Shown here piece by piece: positions 27,724 through 36,742 of a stretch of 64,000 nucleotides of DNA; the stretch's first letter is position 1; every line of letters begins with the position of its first letter. Under the pieces are notes generated by a model. It worked only from the letters and a program-made list of their open reading frames with translations. It ran no database searches and was not told the DNA's origin. Position numbers and translations under genes: made by a program. Origin of the DNA: Parabacteroides sp. PM6-13 (GTDB lineage Bacteria; Bacteroidota; Bacteroidia; Bacteroidales; Tannerellaceae); assembly GCF_029892605.1 (NCBI RefSeq), contig NZ_JARXWF010000010.1, forward strand, positions 1-64,000. The letters are read 5' to 3'.

Positions 27724-28905
27724 ATGTACGGAATAGATTGTTTAAAGAAAACGACTGTTGTCTTCATTTGTTTGTGTCTGATAAGCTGTCTCAGTGCACA
27801 GCAACCCAAATTGCGATTGGGTGCAGAGCGGATGGAGGTGATTCTGCCCCTGTTAGAGGGGAAACGGGTTGGACTGGTGGTGAACCAAACCTCTATTTTA
27901 GAGAATGCACAGGTACATGTATTAGACACGCTATTGGCGGAGAAGGTCAACATAATCAAGGTGTTTGCACCCGAACATGGTTTCCGGGGAACGGAAGATG
28001 CCGGAGCGGAGATTGTCGACAGCCGTGATCAACGCACGGGCATTCCTATTGTATCGATATACGGACGTAACAGAAAACCAACAGCTGCCCAACTGGCCGA
28101 TCTGGATGTCGTTGTGTTCGATATTCAAGATGTAGGCACCCGCTTTTATACCTATATCAGCACGATGCACTATGTGATGGAGGCGTGTGCGGAAAACGGA
28201 AAAGAGGTGATTGTACTCGACCGCCCGAATCCGAACGACTTCGTGGATGGGCCGATGCGCCGCGACGGGTTCGAGTCGTTTGTCGGTATGCATAAGATTC
28301 CATTGTTGCACGGGCTGACAGTGGGCGAACTGGCTCGGATGATTAATGGTGAAAAATGGCTGCAATCGACGCCCGACACCTGCCGGCTCACGGTCGTAGA
28401 GATGGAGAACTGGCAGCATGGCGATCCCTATTGGCTGCCGGTGAAGCCCTCTCCTAACCTGCCGAACGACCAGTCGATCCGCCTTTATCCCTCTCTCTGC
28501 CTCTTTGAAGGGACAGGAATCAGTGTGGGTCGGGGGACTTATTTCCCGTTCCAGGTGTTGGGGTATCCCGATCCGAGTTATGGCGACTTCCAGTTCACGC
28601 CCGTTTCACTCCCGGGATTCGACACCAACCCCATGCATAAAGACAAGGTGTGTTACGGGGTAGACCTGCAGCAAACGCCCTTTGAAGGAGGCTTCACGCT
28701 TCGTTTCCTGATCGATTTCCTGGAAAAGGCAGGCGACGACCGGGCGAAGTTCTTCACCCGCCCCGACTGGTTCGACCTATTAGCCGGATCCAAAGAGCTT
28801 CGGCAACAACTGACCAATGGCATGACCGAAGAGGAGATACGCGCCTACTGGCAGGCAGACCTGGATGCCTACAAGGAAATGCGACAGATATATTTATTGT
28901 ATTAA
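27724..28905 (+). CDS. namZ: Exo-beta-N-acetylmuramidase NamZ-like (DUF1343, GH171)
   Basis: Predicted envelope enzyme that removes terminal N-acetylmuramic acid from peptidoglycan fragments. An N-terminal signal-like segment lies at residues ~10-25 (TTVVFICLCLISCLSAQ). The DUF1343 domain fills the rest: GKRVGLVVNQTSIL, KVFAPEHGFRGTEDAG, VVVFDIQDVGTRFYTYISTM, VLDRPNPN and the late GTYFPFQVLGYPD. The length (393 aa) matches the family. The enzyme was characterised in Bacillus and Tannerella relatives; Tannerella depends on scavenged MurNAc. The gene is followed 21 bp later by rnr, probably in one transcript. Confidence 0.87.
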   Translation: MYGIDCLKKTTVVFICLCLISCLSAQQPKLRLGAERMEVILPLLEGKRVGLVVNQTSILENAQVHVLDTLLAEKVNIIKVFAPEHGFRGTEDAGAEIVDSRDQRTGIPIVSIYGRNRKPTAAQLADLDVVVFDIQDVGTRFYTYISTMHYVMEACAENGKEVIVLDRPNPNDFVDGPMRRDGFESFVGMHKIPLLHGLTVGELARMINGEKWLQSTPDTCRLTVVEMENWQHGDPYWLPVKPSPNLPNDQSIRLYPSLCLFEGTGISVGRGTYFPFQVLGYPDPSYGDFQFTPVSLPGFDTNPMHKDKVCYGVDLQQTPFEGGFTLRFLIDFLEKAGDDRAKFFTRPDWFDLLAGSKELRQQLTNGMTEEEIRAYWQADLDAYKEMRQIYLLY

Positions 28906-28926
28906 AAAGAAAAAAAACAGCACATT

Positions 28927-31101
28927 ATGACAAGAAATAAAAATAAAAGAAAAGAGAAACCGGAGAAGAAAGAGAAAAAACAGGGCGGTAAACGCCTGAA
29001 AAAACAGCAGATGATACCGGCGATTATTGCCGCCTTTCAATCCTCTCCACAGGAACCATTCAATTACAAGCAGATCAGCAAAATGATCGGCGTAGAGAAC
29101 CAGGTGCAGAAATTGCAGGTGGTAGACATCCTATATGACCTGGCGGCCGATAATTTCATCACGGAGATCGACCGCGGACGGTACAAATTACATAATTTAG
29201 GTACACAGGCAGTGGGCACTTTCATGCGCCGCAGCAACGGGAAAAACTCCTTTATGCCGGAAGATGGAAGCGCCGCAGTCTTTGTGGCCGAGCGCAATTC
29301 GGCGCATGCCATGGACGGCGATAAGGTGAAGGTACAACTCTTTGCCAAACGCAAAGGAGCCGAACCGGAAGCAGAAGTGCTGGAAGTATTGGAACGCAAA
29401 GAGACCACCTACGTCGGGAAACTGCAGGTAGCCAAAGGTTTTGCCTTCTTGGTGACCGAAAACAAGACCCTGGCGAATGATATTTTTATTCCGAAAGAGA
29501 AACTGAAGGGCGGGAAAAACGGGGATAAAGCGATTGTGAAAATCGTGGAATGGCCCGACGAACATAAGAATCCGATCGGGCAGGTGATTGATATTCTGGG
29601 CGAGGCCGGCGACAACACCACCGAGATGCACGCGATTCTGGCGGAGTTCGGCTTGCCTTATAAATACCCCGAAGCGGTAGAAAAGGCGGCCAACCGCATA
29701 CCGGAAGAGATTCCACAGGAAGAGATTGCCAAGCGGGAGGATTTCCGTAAGATCACCACCTTCACCATCGACCCGAAGGATGCAAAAGACTTTGACGACG
29801 CCCTCTCGATGCGTCGCCTGGAGAATGGCAACTGGGAGATTGGTGTACATATTGCCGATGTAACCTATTATGTCCGACCGGAAAGCATTATTGAAAAAGA
29901 AGCGCAGAAGCGTGCCACCTCAGTCTACCTGGTCGATCGCACCATTCCGATGCTGCCCGAACGATTGAGCAACCTGATCTGCTCCCTTCGTCCGGATGAA
30001 GAAAAACTTTGCTTCTCGGTTATCTTTGAAATGGATGAGAATGCTGTCGTGAAGAACTCACGGATTGTCCGGACAGTGATCTGCAGCGATCGCCGCTTCA
30101 CCTACGAAGAGGCGCAGGAGGTGATCGAAACAGGCGAAGGCGACTACAAAGAGGAGATCTTGATGCTCAACCAACTGGCTCAGCGCATACGCGATCGCCG
30201 CTTCAAGAATGGCGCGATCAACTTCGACCGTTACGAAGTGAAATTTGAGATCGACGAACAGGGAAAACCGCTTCGTGTCTACTTCAAAGAGGCCAAAGAG
30301 GCGAACAAACTGATCGAAGAGTTTATGCTATTGGCCAATCGCACGGTGGCTGAATATGTAGGGTTGCCTCCCAAAGGGAAAACGAAGAAGACATTTGTGT
30401 ACCGTATCCACAACGCGCCCAATCCCGAGAAAATGGAAAACTTCGCCGCCTTCATCCGACGTTTTGGCTATAAGCTCAAGACCGAAGGCAGCGAAAGCGA
30501 TATATCCAAAAGCATCAATAAACTACTGGACAGCGCACAAGGGCGTCCGGAAGAGAATCTGATCGAGACTTTGGCCATTCGCGCCATGCAGAAAGCACGT
30601 TATTCCACGGAAAACGTGGGGCATTACGGATTGGCTTTCCCGCATTATTCACATTTCACCTCGCCTATCCGCCGCTATCCCGACATGATGGTGCATCGGT
30701 TGTTGGAACGCTACCTGGAGGGAGGACGCAGTGTGCCAAAGAATAAGATAGAAGAGCTTTGCGATCATAGCTCCGAAATGGAACAAACCGCTGCCAATGC
30801 CGAACGCGCGTCGATCAAATACAAGCAGGTTGAGTTTATGAGCGACAAGCTGGGCATGGTGTTCGATGGTGTGATCTCTGGCGTGACCGAATGGGGACTT
30901 TACGTGGAACTCAACGAAAACAAATGCGAAGGGCTGGTACCTATCCGCGATCTCGACGACGACTACTACGAATTCGATGAAAAGAATTACAGCCTGGTCG
31001 GACGCCGCCGCGGACGCGAATATCGCTTAGGCGACCCAATCACCATCAAAGTCGTACAAGCCAATCTGGAACGGAAACAATTAGATTTTATGATGGTATA
31101 G
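28927..31101 (+). CDS. rnr: Ribonuclease R
   Basis: Processive 3'-5' exoribonuclease able to degrade structured RNA. The Lys-rich N-terminus (about residues 1-28) leads into a winged-helix domain (FNYKQISKMIGVENQVQK). Cold-shock-like domains cover about 80-230. The RNB catalytic domain opens near 270 with TIDPKDAKDFDDALSM, which supplies the metal-binding Asp cluster, and contains YGLAFPHYSHFTSPIRRYPD. The C-terminal S1 domain (GMVFDGVISGVTEWGLYVEL) completes it. The length (724 aa) is normal. Its last bases overlap the frame's end region of the convergent Imm17-like gene by 14 bp. Confidence 0.95.
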   Translation: MTRNKNKRKEKPEKKEKKQGGKRLKKQQMIPAIIAAFQSSPQEPFNYKQISKMIGVENQVQKLQVVDILYDLAADNFITEIDRGRYKLHNLGTQAVGTFMRRSNGKNSFMPEDGSAAVFVAERNSAHAMDGDKVKVQLFAKRKGAEPEAEVLEVLERKETTYVGKLQVAKGFAFLVTENKTLANDIFIPKEKLKGGKNGDKAIVKIVEWPDEHKNPIGQVIDILGEAGDNTTEMHAILAEFGLPYKYPEAVEKAANRIPEEIPQEEIAKREDFRKITTFTIDPKDAKDFDDALSMRRLENGNWEIGVHIADVTYYVRPESIIEKEAQKRATSVYLVDRTIPMLPERLSNLICSLRPDEEKLCFSVIFEMDENAVVKNSRIVRTVICSDRRFTYEEAQEVIETGEGDYKEEILMLNQLAQRIRDRRFKNGAINFDRYEVKFEIDEQGKPLRVYFKEAKEANKLIEEFMLLANRTVAEYVGLPPKGKTKKTFVYRIHNAPNPEKMENFAAFIRRFGYKLKTEGSESDISKSINKLLDSAQGRPEENLIETLAIRAMQKARYSTENVGHYGLAFPHYSHFTSPIRRYPDMMVHRLLERYLEGGRSVPKNKIEELCDHSSEMEQTAANAERASIKYKQVEFMSDKLGMVFDGVISGVTEWGLYVELNENKCEGLVPIRDLDDDYYEFDEKNYSLVGRRRGREYRLGDPITIKVVQANLERKQLDFMMV

Positions 31102-31324
31102 CGGTGCCTGCCGACCATTGCAAATAGCCCATCACCGAACAGGCGATCAACGCTATACCGAGGCAGAAATAGAAGATACGTGCGCCGGTACGTCCCAGCG
31201 TACCGACCACCGTACGGGCTTTCCGGGCTTCAAAAAACCAGTTGAAGTTCAACAGAGAAGCCAGGCAGGTGAAGAGTCCCATCAAGAAAAACAGGGCTAA
31301 CAGGAGGTATTCGGGGATCGTCAT
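31088..31324 (-). CDS. Small Imm17-like membrane protein
   Basis: A 78-aa protein with two hydrophobic segments (IPEYLLLALFFLMGLFTCLASLL split by the loop, and IFYFCLGIALIACSVMGYL). The loop FNWFFEARKARTVVGTLGRTGARIFY resembles the Imm17 family of predicted immunity proteins. The start is taken at the ATG at 31324; a longer reading frame would need a TTG inside tsaE. It begins 7 bases after the tsaE stop on the same strand and its 3' end overlaps the convergent rnr gene by 14 bp. No toxin gene adjoins it, so an immunity role is doubtful; it may be a housekeeping relative. Confidence 0.75.
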   Translation of the reverse strand: MTIPEYLLLALFFLMGLFTCLASLLNFNWFFEARKARTVVGTLGRTGARIFYFCLGIALIACSVMGYLQWSAGTAIPS

Positions 31325-31331
31325 ACGCGGT

Positions 31332-31751
31332 TTATTCAATCGTTACCGTACGGGTGGCGTCCGGATTCTCCGCGATCGTGACATGCACGGTATCGGAAGG
31401 CAACAGTTCTTCAATCTTTTCCGGCCATTCGATAAAGCAAAGGGCGCCGCTATAAAAATAGTCTTCCGTACCGATATCCTCCGCTTCGCTCAGTTTGTTG
31501 ATACGATAAAAATCGAAATGATAGATCAACTCTGCCGTTGTCTCGCTGCGGTATTCGTTGATAATGGCAAAGGTAGGGCTGTTGATCACATCCGTAACGC
31601 CCAACTCCTCGCAGATCGCTTTGATCAAGGTAGTCTTTCCGGCGCCCATGGCTCCGTGGAAAGCAAAAACCGTTCGGTCGTCCATTGCCTCGATAAACGC
31701 TCGGGCACTCTCGTGAATCGTATCTATATTGGTTATCTGAATTGCATTCAT
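31332..31751 (-). CDS. tsaE: tRNA threonylcarbamoyladenosine biosynthesis ATPase TsaE
   Basis: Partner ATPase of TsaB/TsaD in making t6A at position 37 of ANN-decoding tRNAs. The 139-aa protein has Walker [15 protein letters not shown] near residues 34-47, the conserved [10 protein letters not shown], the HFDFYRI motif and the late [13 protein letters not shown]. All are diagnostic for TsaE. It lies 21 bp downstream of porX on the same strand, so the two share a transcript. Confidence 0.95.
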   Translation of the reverse strand: MNAIQITNIDTIHESARAFIEAMDDRTVFAFHGAMGAGKTTLIKAICEELGVTDVINSPTFAIINEYRSETTAELIYHFDFYRINKLSEAEDIGTEDYFYSGALCFIEWPEKIEELLPSDTVHVTIAENPDATRTVTIE

Positions 31752-31772
31752 ATTTCTTTCGTCTATCTGATT

Positions 31773-33320
31773 TTATTTGGGTGTCATGGTCACAAAAGGC
31801 ACCATCATCTCTTCCATCGAGATACCTCCATGCTGGAATGTGTCTTTGTAGTAAGAAACATAGTAATTGTAATTGTTGGGATAAGCAAAAAAGTCATTGT
31901 TGAGCGCGAATATATATTTCGTGCTCAGATTGGGCGACGGCAGACCGATCTTTGCCGGATCGCGCACATCGTACACCTCTTTGGGGTTATAGCCAAGGTT
32001 TTTCCCCAATTTGTAGCGCAGGTTCGTATTGGTATTCTTATCGCCAATCACCTTGATCGCATTGTCGACCCGGATCGTCCCGTGATCGGTGGTCAGGATC
32101 ACCTTGTAGCCCTTTTCGCCTATTTTGCGAAACAGCTCCAAGGCGGTGGAATGTTGAAACCAGGATTTGGTCAAGCTGCGGTAGGCCGCCTCGCTTTGTG
32201 CCAATTCGCGGATCATCTTACTCTCTGTGCGGGCATGGGAAAGCATATCGACAAAGTTCAACACGATCACATTCAGCGGATGACGCGTCAGGGAAGAGAC
32301 CTGCTGGATCAGCTTTTCGCCGTAAGCAGAGTCGTATACTTTATGGTAAGAGAAGCTGTAATTCTTACGAAAACGCTCCAGTTGTGTGCGGATCAGAGGC
32401 GCTTCGTTCAGGTTTTTTCCCTCTTCGCTCTCCTCATCGATCCATAGTTCAGGAAACATCTTTTCGATCTGTTGCGGCATCAGGCCGGAAAAGATCGCGT
32501 TCCGGGCGTATTGCGTAGCCGTCGGCAGGATGCTGTAATAAAGATCTTCTTCAAAAGTATAATAATCAACCAACAGTTCTTTTACTACCCGCCATTGGTC
32601 CAACCGGAAATTGTCGATCAGGATAAAAAAGACCTTTTCGTCATTGTCCAGAAGTGGGAACACCTTCTTTTTGAACAAGTCGGGGCTCATCAACGGCCGG
32701 CTTTCCGGGCGTTCGATCCATCCTTCGTAGTTTTTCCGGATAAATTTCCCAAACGATTGATTGGCCTCTGTCTTTTGCATGCGCAACAGATCATCCATCT
32801 GCGTTTGCCCGCCTTCGAGTTCCAACTCCCAGTAGACAATCTTTTTATAGACCTCGATCCAGTCGTCTGTCGTCAGCGAGTCGTTGATTTGCATGCCGAT
32901 ACGTCCAAACTCCTGTTGGTAGCCGGATGTCTTTGTTTCGCTGATAATATCGTTTTTGTGTACATTCTTTTTGATGGAAAGCAGTAACTGATTCGGATTC
33001 ACCGGCTTGATCAGGTAATCGGCTATCTTGTTGCCAATAGCCTGGTTCATAATGCTCTCCTCTTCGCTTTTGGTCACCATCACCACAGGGATATTGGGGT
33101 TTATCTCTTTGATCACCGCCAGTGTTTCCAATCCGGAGAGCCCGGGCATATTTTCATCCAGAAAGATGATATCGAAACTCTCTTCCCGGATGCAATCGAT
33201 GGCGTCCTGTCCGCTGATAACCGGCGTGACGTCATACCCTTTATCCTGTAGAAATAAAATATGCGGCTTCAAGAGATCGATCTCATCGTCCGCCCAAAGT
33301 ATTCTGTCTTTTCTTACCAT
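31773..33320 (-). CDS. porX: PorX: response regulator with PglZ phosphatase domain
   Basis: Regulator of type IX secretion. Residues 1-120 are a receiver domain: acidic pair in LWADDEIDLL, phospho-acceptor Asp in IIFLDENMPGLSG, conserved Thr in MVTKSEE and Lys in YLIKPVNP. A helical linker follows. Residues about 205-515 form an alkaline-phosphatase-fold PglZ domain with metal and nucleophile motifs FILIDNFRLDQW, PTATQYARNAIF, NFVDMLSHAR, LTTDHGTIRV and FQHGGISMEEMM. This is the PorX architecture: in P. gingivalis it is paired with the kinase PorY and the sigma factor SigP, and the phosphatase domain acts on nucleotide-type substrates. With porZ in the same window it supports a type IX system in this organism. 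Confidence 0.93.
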   Translation of the reverse strand: MVRKDRILWADDEIDLLKPHILFLQDKGYDVTPVISGQDAIDCIREESFDIIFLDENMPGLSGLETLAVIKEINPNIPVVMVTKSEEESIMNQAIGNKIADYLIKPVNPNQLLLSIKKNVHKNDIISETKTSGYQQEFGRIGMQINDSLTTDDWIEVYKKIVYWELELEGGQTQMDDLLRMQKTEANQSFGKFIRKNYEGWIERPESRPLMSPDLFKKKVFPLLDNDEKVFFILIDNFRLDQWRVVKELLVDYYTFEEDLYYSILPTATQYARNAIFSGLMPQQIEKMFPELWIDEESEEGKNLNEAPLIRTQLERFRKNYSFSYHKVYDSAYGEKLIQQVSSLTRHPLNVIVLNFVDMLSHARTESKMIRELAQSEAAYRSLTKSWFQHSTALELFRKIGEKGYKVILTTDHGTIRVDNAIKVIGDKNTNTNLRYKLGKNLGYNPKEVYDVRDPAKIGLPSPNLSTKYIFALNNDFFAYPNNYNYYVSYYKDTFQHGGISMEEMMVPFVTMTPK

Positions 33321-33342
33321 CCTTTTTGTTATATGTGTGCTA

Positions 33343-33350
33343 CAAAATTA
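33343..33350 (-). promoter_or_regulatory. -7 box (TAATTTTG) of porX
   Basis: On the minus strand TAATTTTG fits TAnnTTTG, 23 bp before the porX start. TTTG lies 16 bp and TTG 23 bp upstream of it as candidate -33 elements. Confidence 0.5.
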
Positions 33351-33499
33351 CATAAACCCTATTAAACAAACGACAACTCTCGTTTTTTTATATAATCCGC
33401 TTGGTTTTTAACATTTGAAAAAAAGCGGCGCGCTTTTCACCGAATCGCCTCATACACAAATTTATCGCGCGGTATGCTCGAAAAGTCCTGCGGGAATGG

Positions 33500-33507
33500 T
33501 ATATTTG
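33500..33507 (+). promoter_or_regulatory. -7 box (TATATTTG) of DUF1599 gene
   Basis: TATATTTG fits TAnnTTTG, 20 bp before the start codon of the DUF1599 gene. It is probably the promoter of the five-gene run to folE. Confidence 0.5.
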
Positions 33508-33526
33508 CATCATAAAGCAAATTATT

Positions 33527-34075
33527 ATGGCTGATACGAATAAGCAATTCGACCAGGTGATCGCCGGATGCCGGGAGTTGTTCGGAAAGAAACTGAAGGA
33601 CTATGGTCCTTCCTGGCGCATTATGCGTCCACAATCGGTGACCGATCAGATATTTATCAAGGCAAACCGCATACGCAGCCTGGAAATCAAAGGGATAAGC
33701 AAAGTAGACGAGGGCATACGCCCGGAGTTTATCGGCATCGTCAACTACGGGGTGATCGGCTTGATCCAGCTCGAACTGGGTTTTGCCGATACGACGGACA
33801 TCACCGCCGAAGAGGCATTGGCGTTGTATGATAAACATATCACGACCACCAAGGAACTGATGTATGCCAAGAACCATGACTACGACGAGGCATGGCGCAG
33901 TATGCGGATCAGCTCCTATACTGACCTCATCCTGATGAAGATCTACCGCACGAAGGAGATCGAAAGTAACCAGGGGCAAACATTGGTGTCGGAAGGGGTC
34001 GATGCCAATTATATGGATATGATCAATTACGCCCTTTTCGGGTTGATCAAACTCGATGAAGGCGAAGAACAATAA
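33527..34075 (+). CDS. DUF1599 (nucleotide-modification-associated) protein
   Basis: A 182-aa, mostly helical protein of the DUF1599 family, whose function is not established. The sequence shows an internal duplication: KDYGPSWRIMRPQSVTDQIF followed by KANRIRSLE near residues 26-55, and HDYDEAWRSMRISSYTDLIL followed by KIYRTKEIE near 115-145. Two helical units therefore repeat the pattern DY-x2-(A/S)WR-x-MR. The family shares features with all-alpha nucleotide pyrophosphohydrolases, where acidic residues bind metal; that link is inference. It heads a run of genes in which the next starts 10 bp after its stop. Confidence 0.85.
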   Translation: MADTNKQFDQVIAGCRELFGKKLKDYGPSWRIMRPQSVTDQIFIKANRIRSLEIKGISKVDEGIRPEFIGIVNYGVIGLIQLELGFADTTDITAEEALALYDKHITTTKELMYAKNHDYDEAWRSMRISSYTDLILMKIYRTKEIESNQGQTLVSEGVDANYMDMINYALFGLIKLDEGEEQ

Positions 34076-34085
34076 GAAGCGATAG

Positions 34086-35357
34086 ATGAAATACAAAGAG
34101 ACAGCTATAAAGGTTTTTGCCGAGTGCAGTCGGCTGCTGCTCGGTGTGGTTTTTATTTTCTCGGGATTTGTCAAGGCAATCGATCCGGTGGGGTTCGCGA
34201 TTAAGATCGGCGACTACCTCATGGCTTTCGGATTGGAGAAATTGGACTCCTTCTCGATGTTGGTCTCCTTCAACCTGGTGGCTATCGAGTTTATGCTGGG
34301 TGTCTGCATGCTGTTGGGTGTCTACCGACGCTACGCTTCGCTATTGACCCTACTTTTCATGGCTTTCATGACTCCGCTGACGCTCTACCTGGCGCTGTTC
34401 GATCCGGTATCGGATTGCGGATGCTTTGGTGACGCGTTGATACTGACCAACTGGGAGACGTTCGGAAAGAATGTCGTGCTTCTGGCGGCTGCTATCTTTG
34501 CATTTATCTACAACCAGAAGATATTTCAGGTATATACGTTTCGGGTCTATTGGTTTGTGGCGCTTTGGTCGTTCTCGTTCTGTATATTGTTTTCGGTACA
34601 CAACTACCGCCATCTGCCGATTCTGGATTTCCGCCCCTACAAGGTAGGAGCCAATATTCCGGAACTGATGAGTATACCCGAAGGGGCGGCGGAAGAGGAA
34701 TACAGCTACTCTTTTGTGTACGAAAAAGAGGGAAAGCAACAAACCTTCTCGCTCGACGATATCCCCGAAGAGGGAAGCGGCTGGACGTTTGTGGAATCGA
34801 AAACGACGTTGGTCAAAGAGGGCTATATACCGCCGGTGGAATCCTTTATCCTGTATGATGAGCAGGATGCCGACTGGGCAGATGAGATCCTGTCAGACGA
34901 GAGAGGAGTCTTCCTCCTTATCTTCCCGAAGATCGAAAAGGCAAACGACGACTATGTCGATGAGATCAATAGCGTCTACGACTATGCGCTCGACAACGGA
35001 TTGTCGTTCTATGGCGTGACCGGTTCGGGCGCGGATGCCGTGACCCGCTGGAAAGAGTATATGGGTGCCGACTATTCGTTTTTGTATGCCGACGATATTC
35101 TATTGAAAACAATCATCCGTTCCAACCCCGGACTGGTATTGCTCAAAGGGGGCACGGTATTGGGGAAATGGCATTACCGCGATATTCCTGCCGAAGAGGA
35201 GGTGAAAGAGGTGATGGATCCCTATTTCGCGCCGGGCAAAATAACACTGAAAGAAGGCAGGTCGTTACCTACCAACCTATTGACTTTTGCCGTACCTTTG
35301 TTGCTTGTTTGGGTGTATGATTATTTCCGTAATCGTCGCCGTAAGAAGAAGGACTAA
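34086..35357 (+). CDS. DoxX/MauE-like membrane protein (BT_3928-type)
   Basis: Membrane protein (423 aa) with four helices in its first ~150 residues (LLLGVVFIFSGFVKAID, MLVSFNLVAIEFMLGVCMLLG, LLTLLFMAFMTPLTLYLALF, NVVLLAAAIFAFIYN), a periplasmic region and a last helix near 395-415. The Cys-containing SDCGCFGDAL between helices is the usual DoxX/MauE redox-associated loop. The region of about 250-390 looks like a thioredoxin-like fold without a CxxC. Homologues sit next to tpiA in Bacteroides, as here (34 bp upstream of it). A role in envelope redox or electron transfer is inferred only. Confidence 0.8.
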   Translation: MKYKETAIKVFAECSRLLLGVVFIFSGFVKAIDPVGFAIKIGDYLMAFGLEKLDSFSMLVSFNLVAIEFMLGVCMLLGVYRRYASLLTLLFMAFMTPLTLYLALFDPVSDCGCFGDALILTNWETFGKNVVLLAAAIFAFIYNQKIFQVYTFRVYWFVALWSFSFCILFSVHNYRHLPILDFRPYKVGANIPELMSIPEGAAEEEYSYSFVYEKEGKQQTFSLDDIPEEGSGWTFVESKTTLVKEGYIPPVESFILYDEQDADWADEILSDERGVFLLIFPKIEKANDDYVDEINSVYDYALDNGLSFYGVTGSGADAVTRWKEYMGADYSFLYADDILLKTIIRSNPGLVLLKGGTVLGKWHYRDIPAEEEVKEVMDPYFAPGKITLKEGRSLPTNLLTFAVPLLLVWVYDYFRNRRRKKKD

Positions 35358-35391
35358 TTTTTTTTAATTAAATATTGATATTTATTAGGTT

Positions 35392-36147
35392 ATGAGAAAG
35401 AACATTATCGCAGGAAACTGGAAAATGAACACCACCCTGGCTGAAGGGTTGGAACTGGCAAAAGGATTAAACGAAGCCTTGAAAGGCAAAACCTTGAAGT
35501 GTGACGTAGTGATTGGTACTCCTTTTACTCACCTGGCAAGCGTAGCGGCCGCGATCGATACCGATAAGATCGGTGTGGCAGCGCAGAACTGTGCCGATCA
35601 GGAAAAAGGAGCGTACACCGGAGAGGTATCTGCCGCTATGGTAGCTTCTACCGGAGCTAAATATGTGATCCTGGGACACTCTGAAAGACGTGCTTACTAT
35701 CACGAAACAGCTGAGATACTGAAAACAAAGGTAAACCTGGCATTGGCGAACGGGCTGACTCCGATCTTCTGCATCGGTGAAGTATTGGAAGAACGCGAAG
35801 CCGGAAAACATTTCCAGGTGGTTGACGAACAGGTAGAAGGTTCTTTGTTTGATCTTTCTCCGGAAGATTTCGCTAAGCTCGTGATCGCTTACGAACCGGT
35901 TTGGGCTATCGGTACCGGCAAAACAGCTACGGCTGACCAGGCAGAAGAGATCCATGCACACATCCGCGCAACGATCGCGAAGAAATATGGCGAACAGATC
36001 GCCGATGATTGTACCATCCTTTACGGAGGAAGCATGAATGGGGCAAACGCAGCCGAACTGGTGGCGAAGCCGAATGTAGATGGTGGCTTGATTGGTGGCG
36101 CTTCATTAGGCGTTGACAAATTCATGCCGATTATCGAAGCCTTTTAA
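35392..36147 (+). CDS. tpiA: Triosephosphate isomerase
   Basis: Interconverts dihydroxyacetone phosphate and glyceraldehyde-3-phosphate in glycolysis. It is a 251-aa TIM barrel with all catalytic residues: Asn/Lys in GNWKMN, the electrophile His in VILGHSERR, the base Glu in [14 protein letters not shown] (loop 6) and the phosphate loops [11 protein letters not shown] and GLIGGASL. It is co-directional with the DoxX-like gene upstream and the SPOR gene 13 bp downstream. Confidence 0.97.
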   Translation: MRKNIIAGNWKMNTTLAEGLELAKGLNEALKGKTLKCDVVIGTPFTHLASVAAAIDTDKIGVAAQNCADQEKGAYTGEVSAAMVASTGAKYVILGHSERRAYYHETAEILKTKVNLALANGLTPIFCIGEVLEEREAGKHFQVVDEQVEGSLFDLSPEDFAKLVIAYEPVWAIGTGKTATADQAEEIHAHIRATIAKKYGEQIADDCTILYGGSMNGANAAELVAKPNVDGGLIGGASLGVDKFMPIIEAF

Positions 36148-36160
36148 TTCGACTTATTCT

Positions 36161-36661
36161 ATGAAGCAGTATTCGTTCTTTTGGCTGATCCTTCTGTTTT
36201 CCGCTTCTACCTTTGCCTCATTCGCACAGGAAGAAACGGTTGTCAGGGAATCTATCTTCGACTCGCTCGAGAAAGTCGAACCGGGAAAAGGAACCGTGGT
36301 GATCCATCAATCGGAGAGTATCCGCCGCTTGGTGGGCGCTCCGCAATATGGTGTGCAGGTGGAGAACAGCCATGGGGAATCGTTCCTGGTGTTCGATGGC
36401 TTCCGGGTGCAGGTGTTCTCCGGCAACAACCAGCGGCTCTCGCGGGAAGAGGCTTCTCAAAAGGAAAAAGAGATCAAAGAACTTCTTCCGGAACTCTCTG
36501 CCTATATCACGTTCGATGCCCCTTTCTGGAAACTGCGCGTTGGCGACTTCCGCACGCATGAAGAGGCCTACCATTTGTTGAGGGAGCTGACCGCAGCCTT
36601 CCCCGCTTATGGGAAAGAGATGTATATTGTGAGTGATAAAGTACGAATACCTATTTATTAA
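36161..36661 (+). CDS. Exported SPOR-domain protein
   Basis: Exported protein (166 aa). The start is taken at the ATG at 36161 because it opens a signal peptide (MKQYSFFWLILLFSASTFAS, cleavage near SFAQ); the longer frame runs into tpiA. Residues about 75-160 form a SPOR domain (FLVFDGFRVQVFSGNNQ, PFWKLRVGDFRTHEEAYHLL), a fold that binds glycan strands lacking stem peptides and often directs proteins to the division site. Between tpiA and folE, an order also known in Bacteroides. No membrane anchor beyond the signal was seen. Confidence 0.87.
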   Translation: MKQYSFFWLILLFSASTFASFAQEETVVRESIFDSLEKVEPGKGTVVIHQSESIRRLVGAPQYGVQVENSHGESFLVFDGFRVQVFSGNNQRLSREEASQKEKEIKELLPELSAYITFDAPFWKLRVGDFRTHEEAYHLLRELTAAFPAYGKEMYIVSDKVRIPIY

Positions 36662-36663
36662 AT

Positions 36664-36735
36664 GGAAAGTTGAAAGTTGAAAGTTGAAAATAAATAGTTC
36701 TCAATTTTCAACTTTCAATTTTCAACTTTCAATTA
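36664..36735. repeat. Inverted repeat of the word gaaagtt
   Basis: The left arm has tandem GAAAGTT words and the right arm their complement (CAACTTTCAATTTT). It fills the gap between the SPOR gene and folE. Confidence 0.75.
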
Positions 36736-36742
36736 AAAAAAG

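Noticed and set aside
31242-32447. A 401-aa open frame on the plus strand
   Set aside because: It lies antisense to tsaE and porX, both clear family members, and its translation resembles no protein.
33437-34174. A 245-aa open frame on the minus strand
   Set aside because: Antisense to the DUF1599 gene, which has a promoter and recognisable domain.
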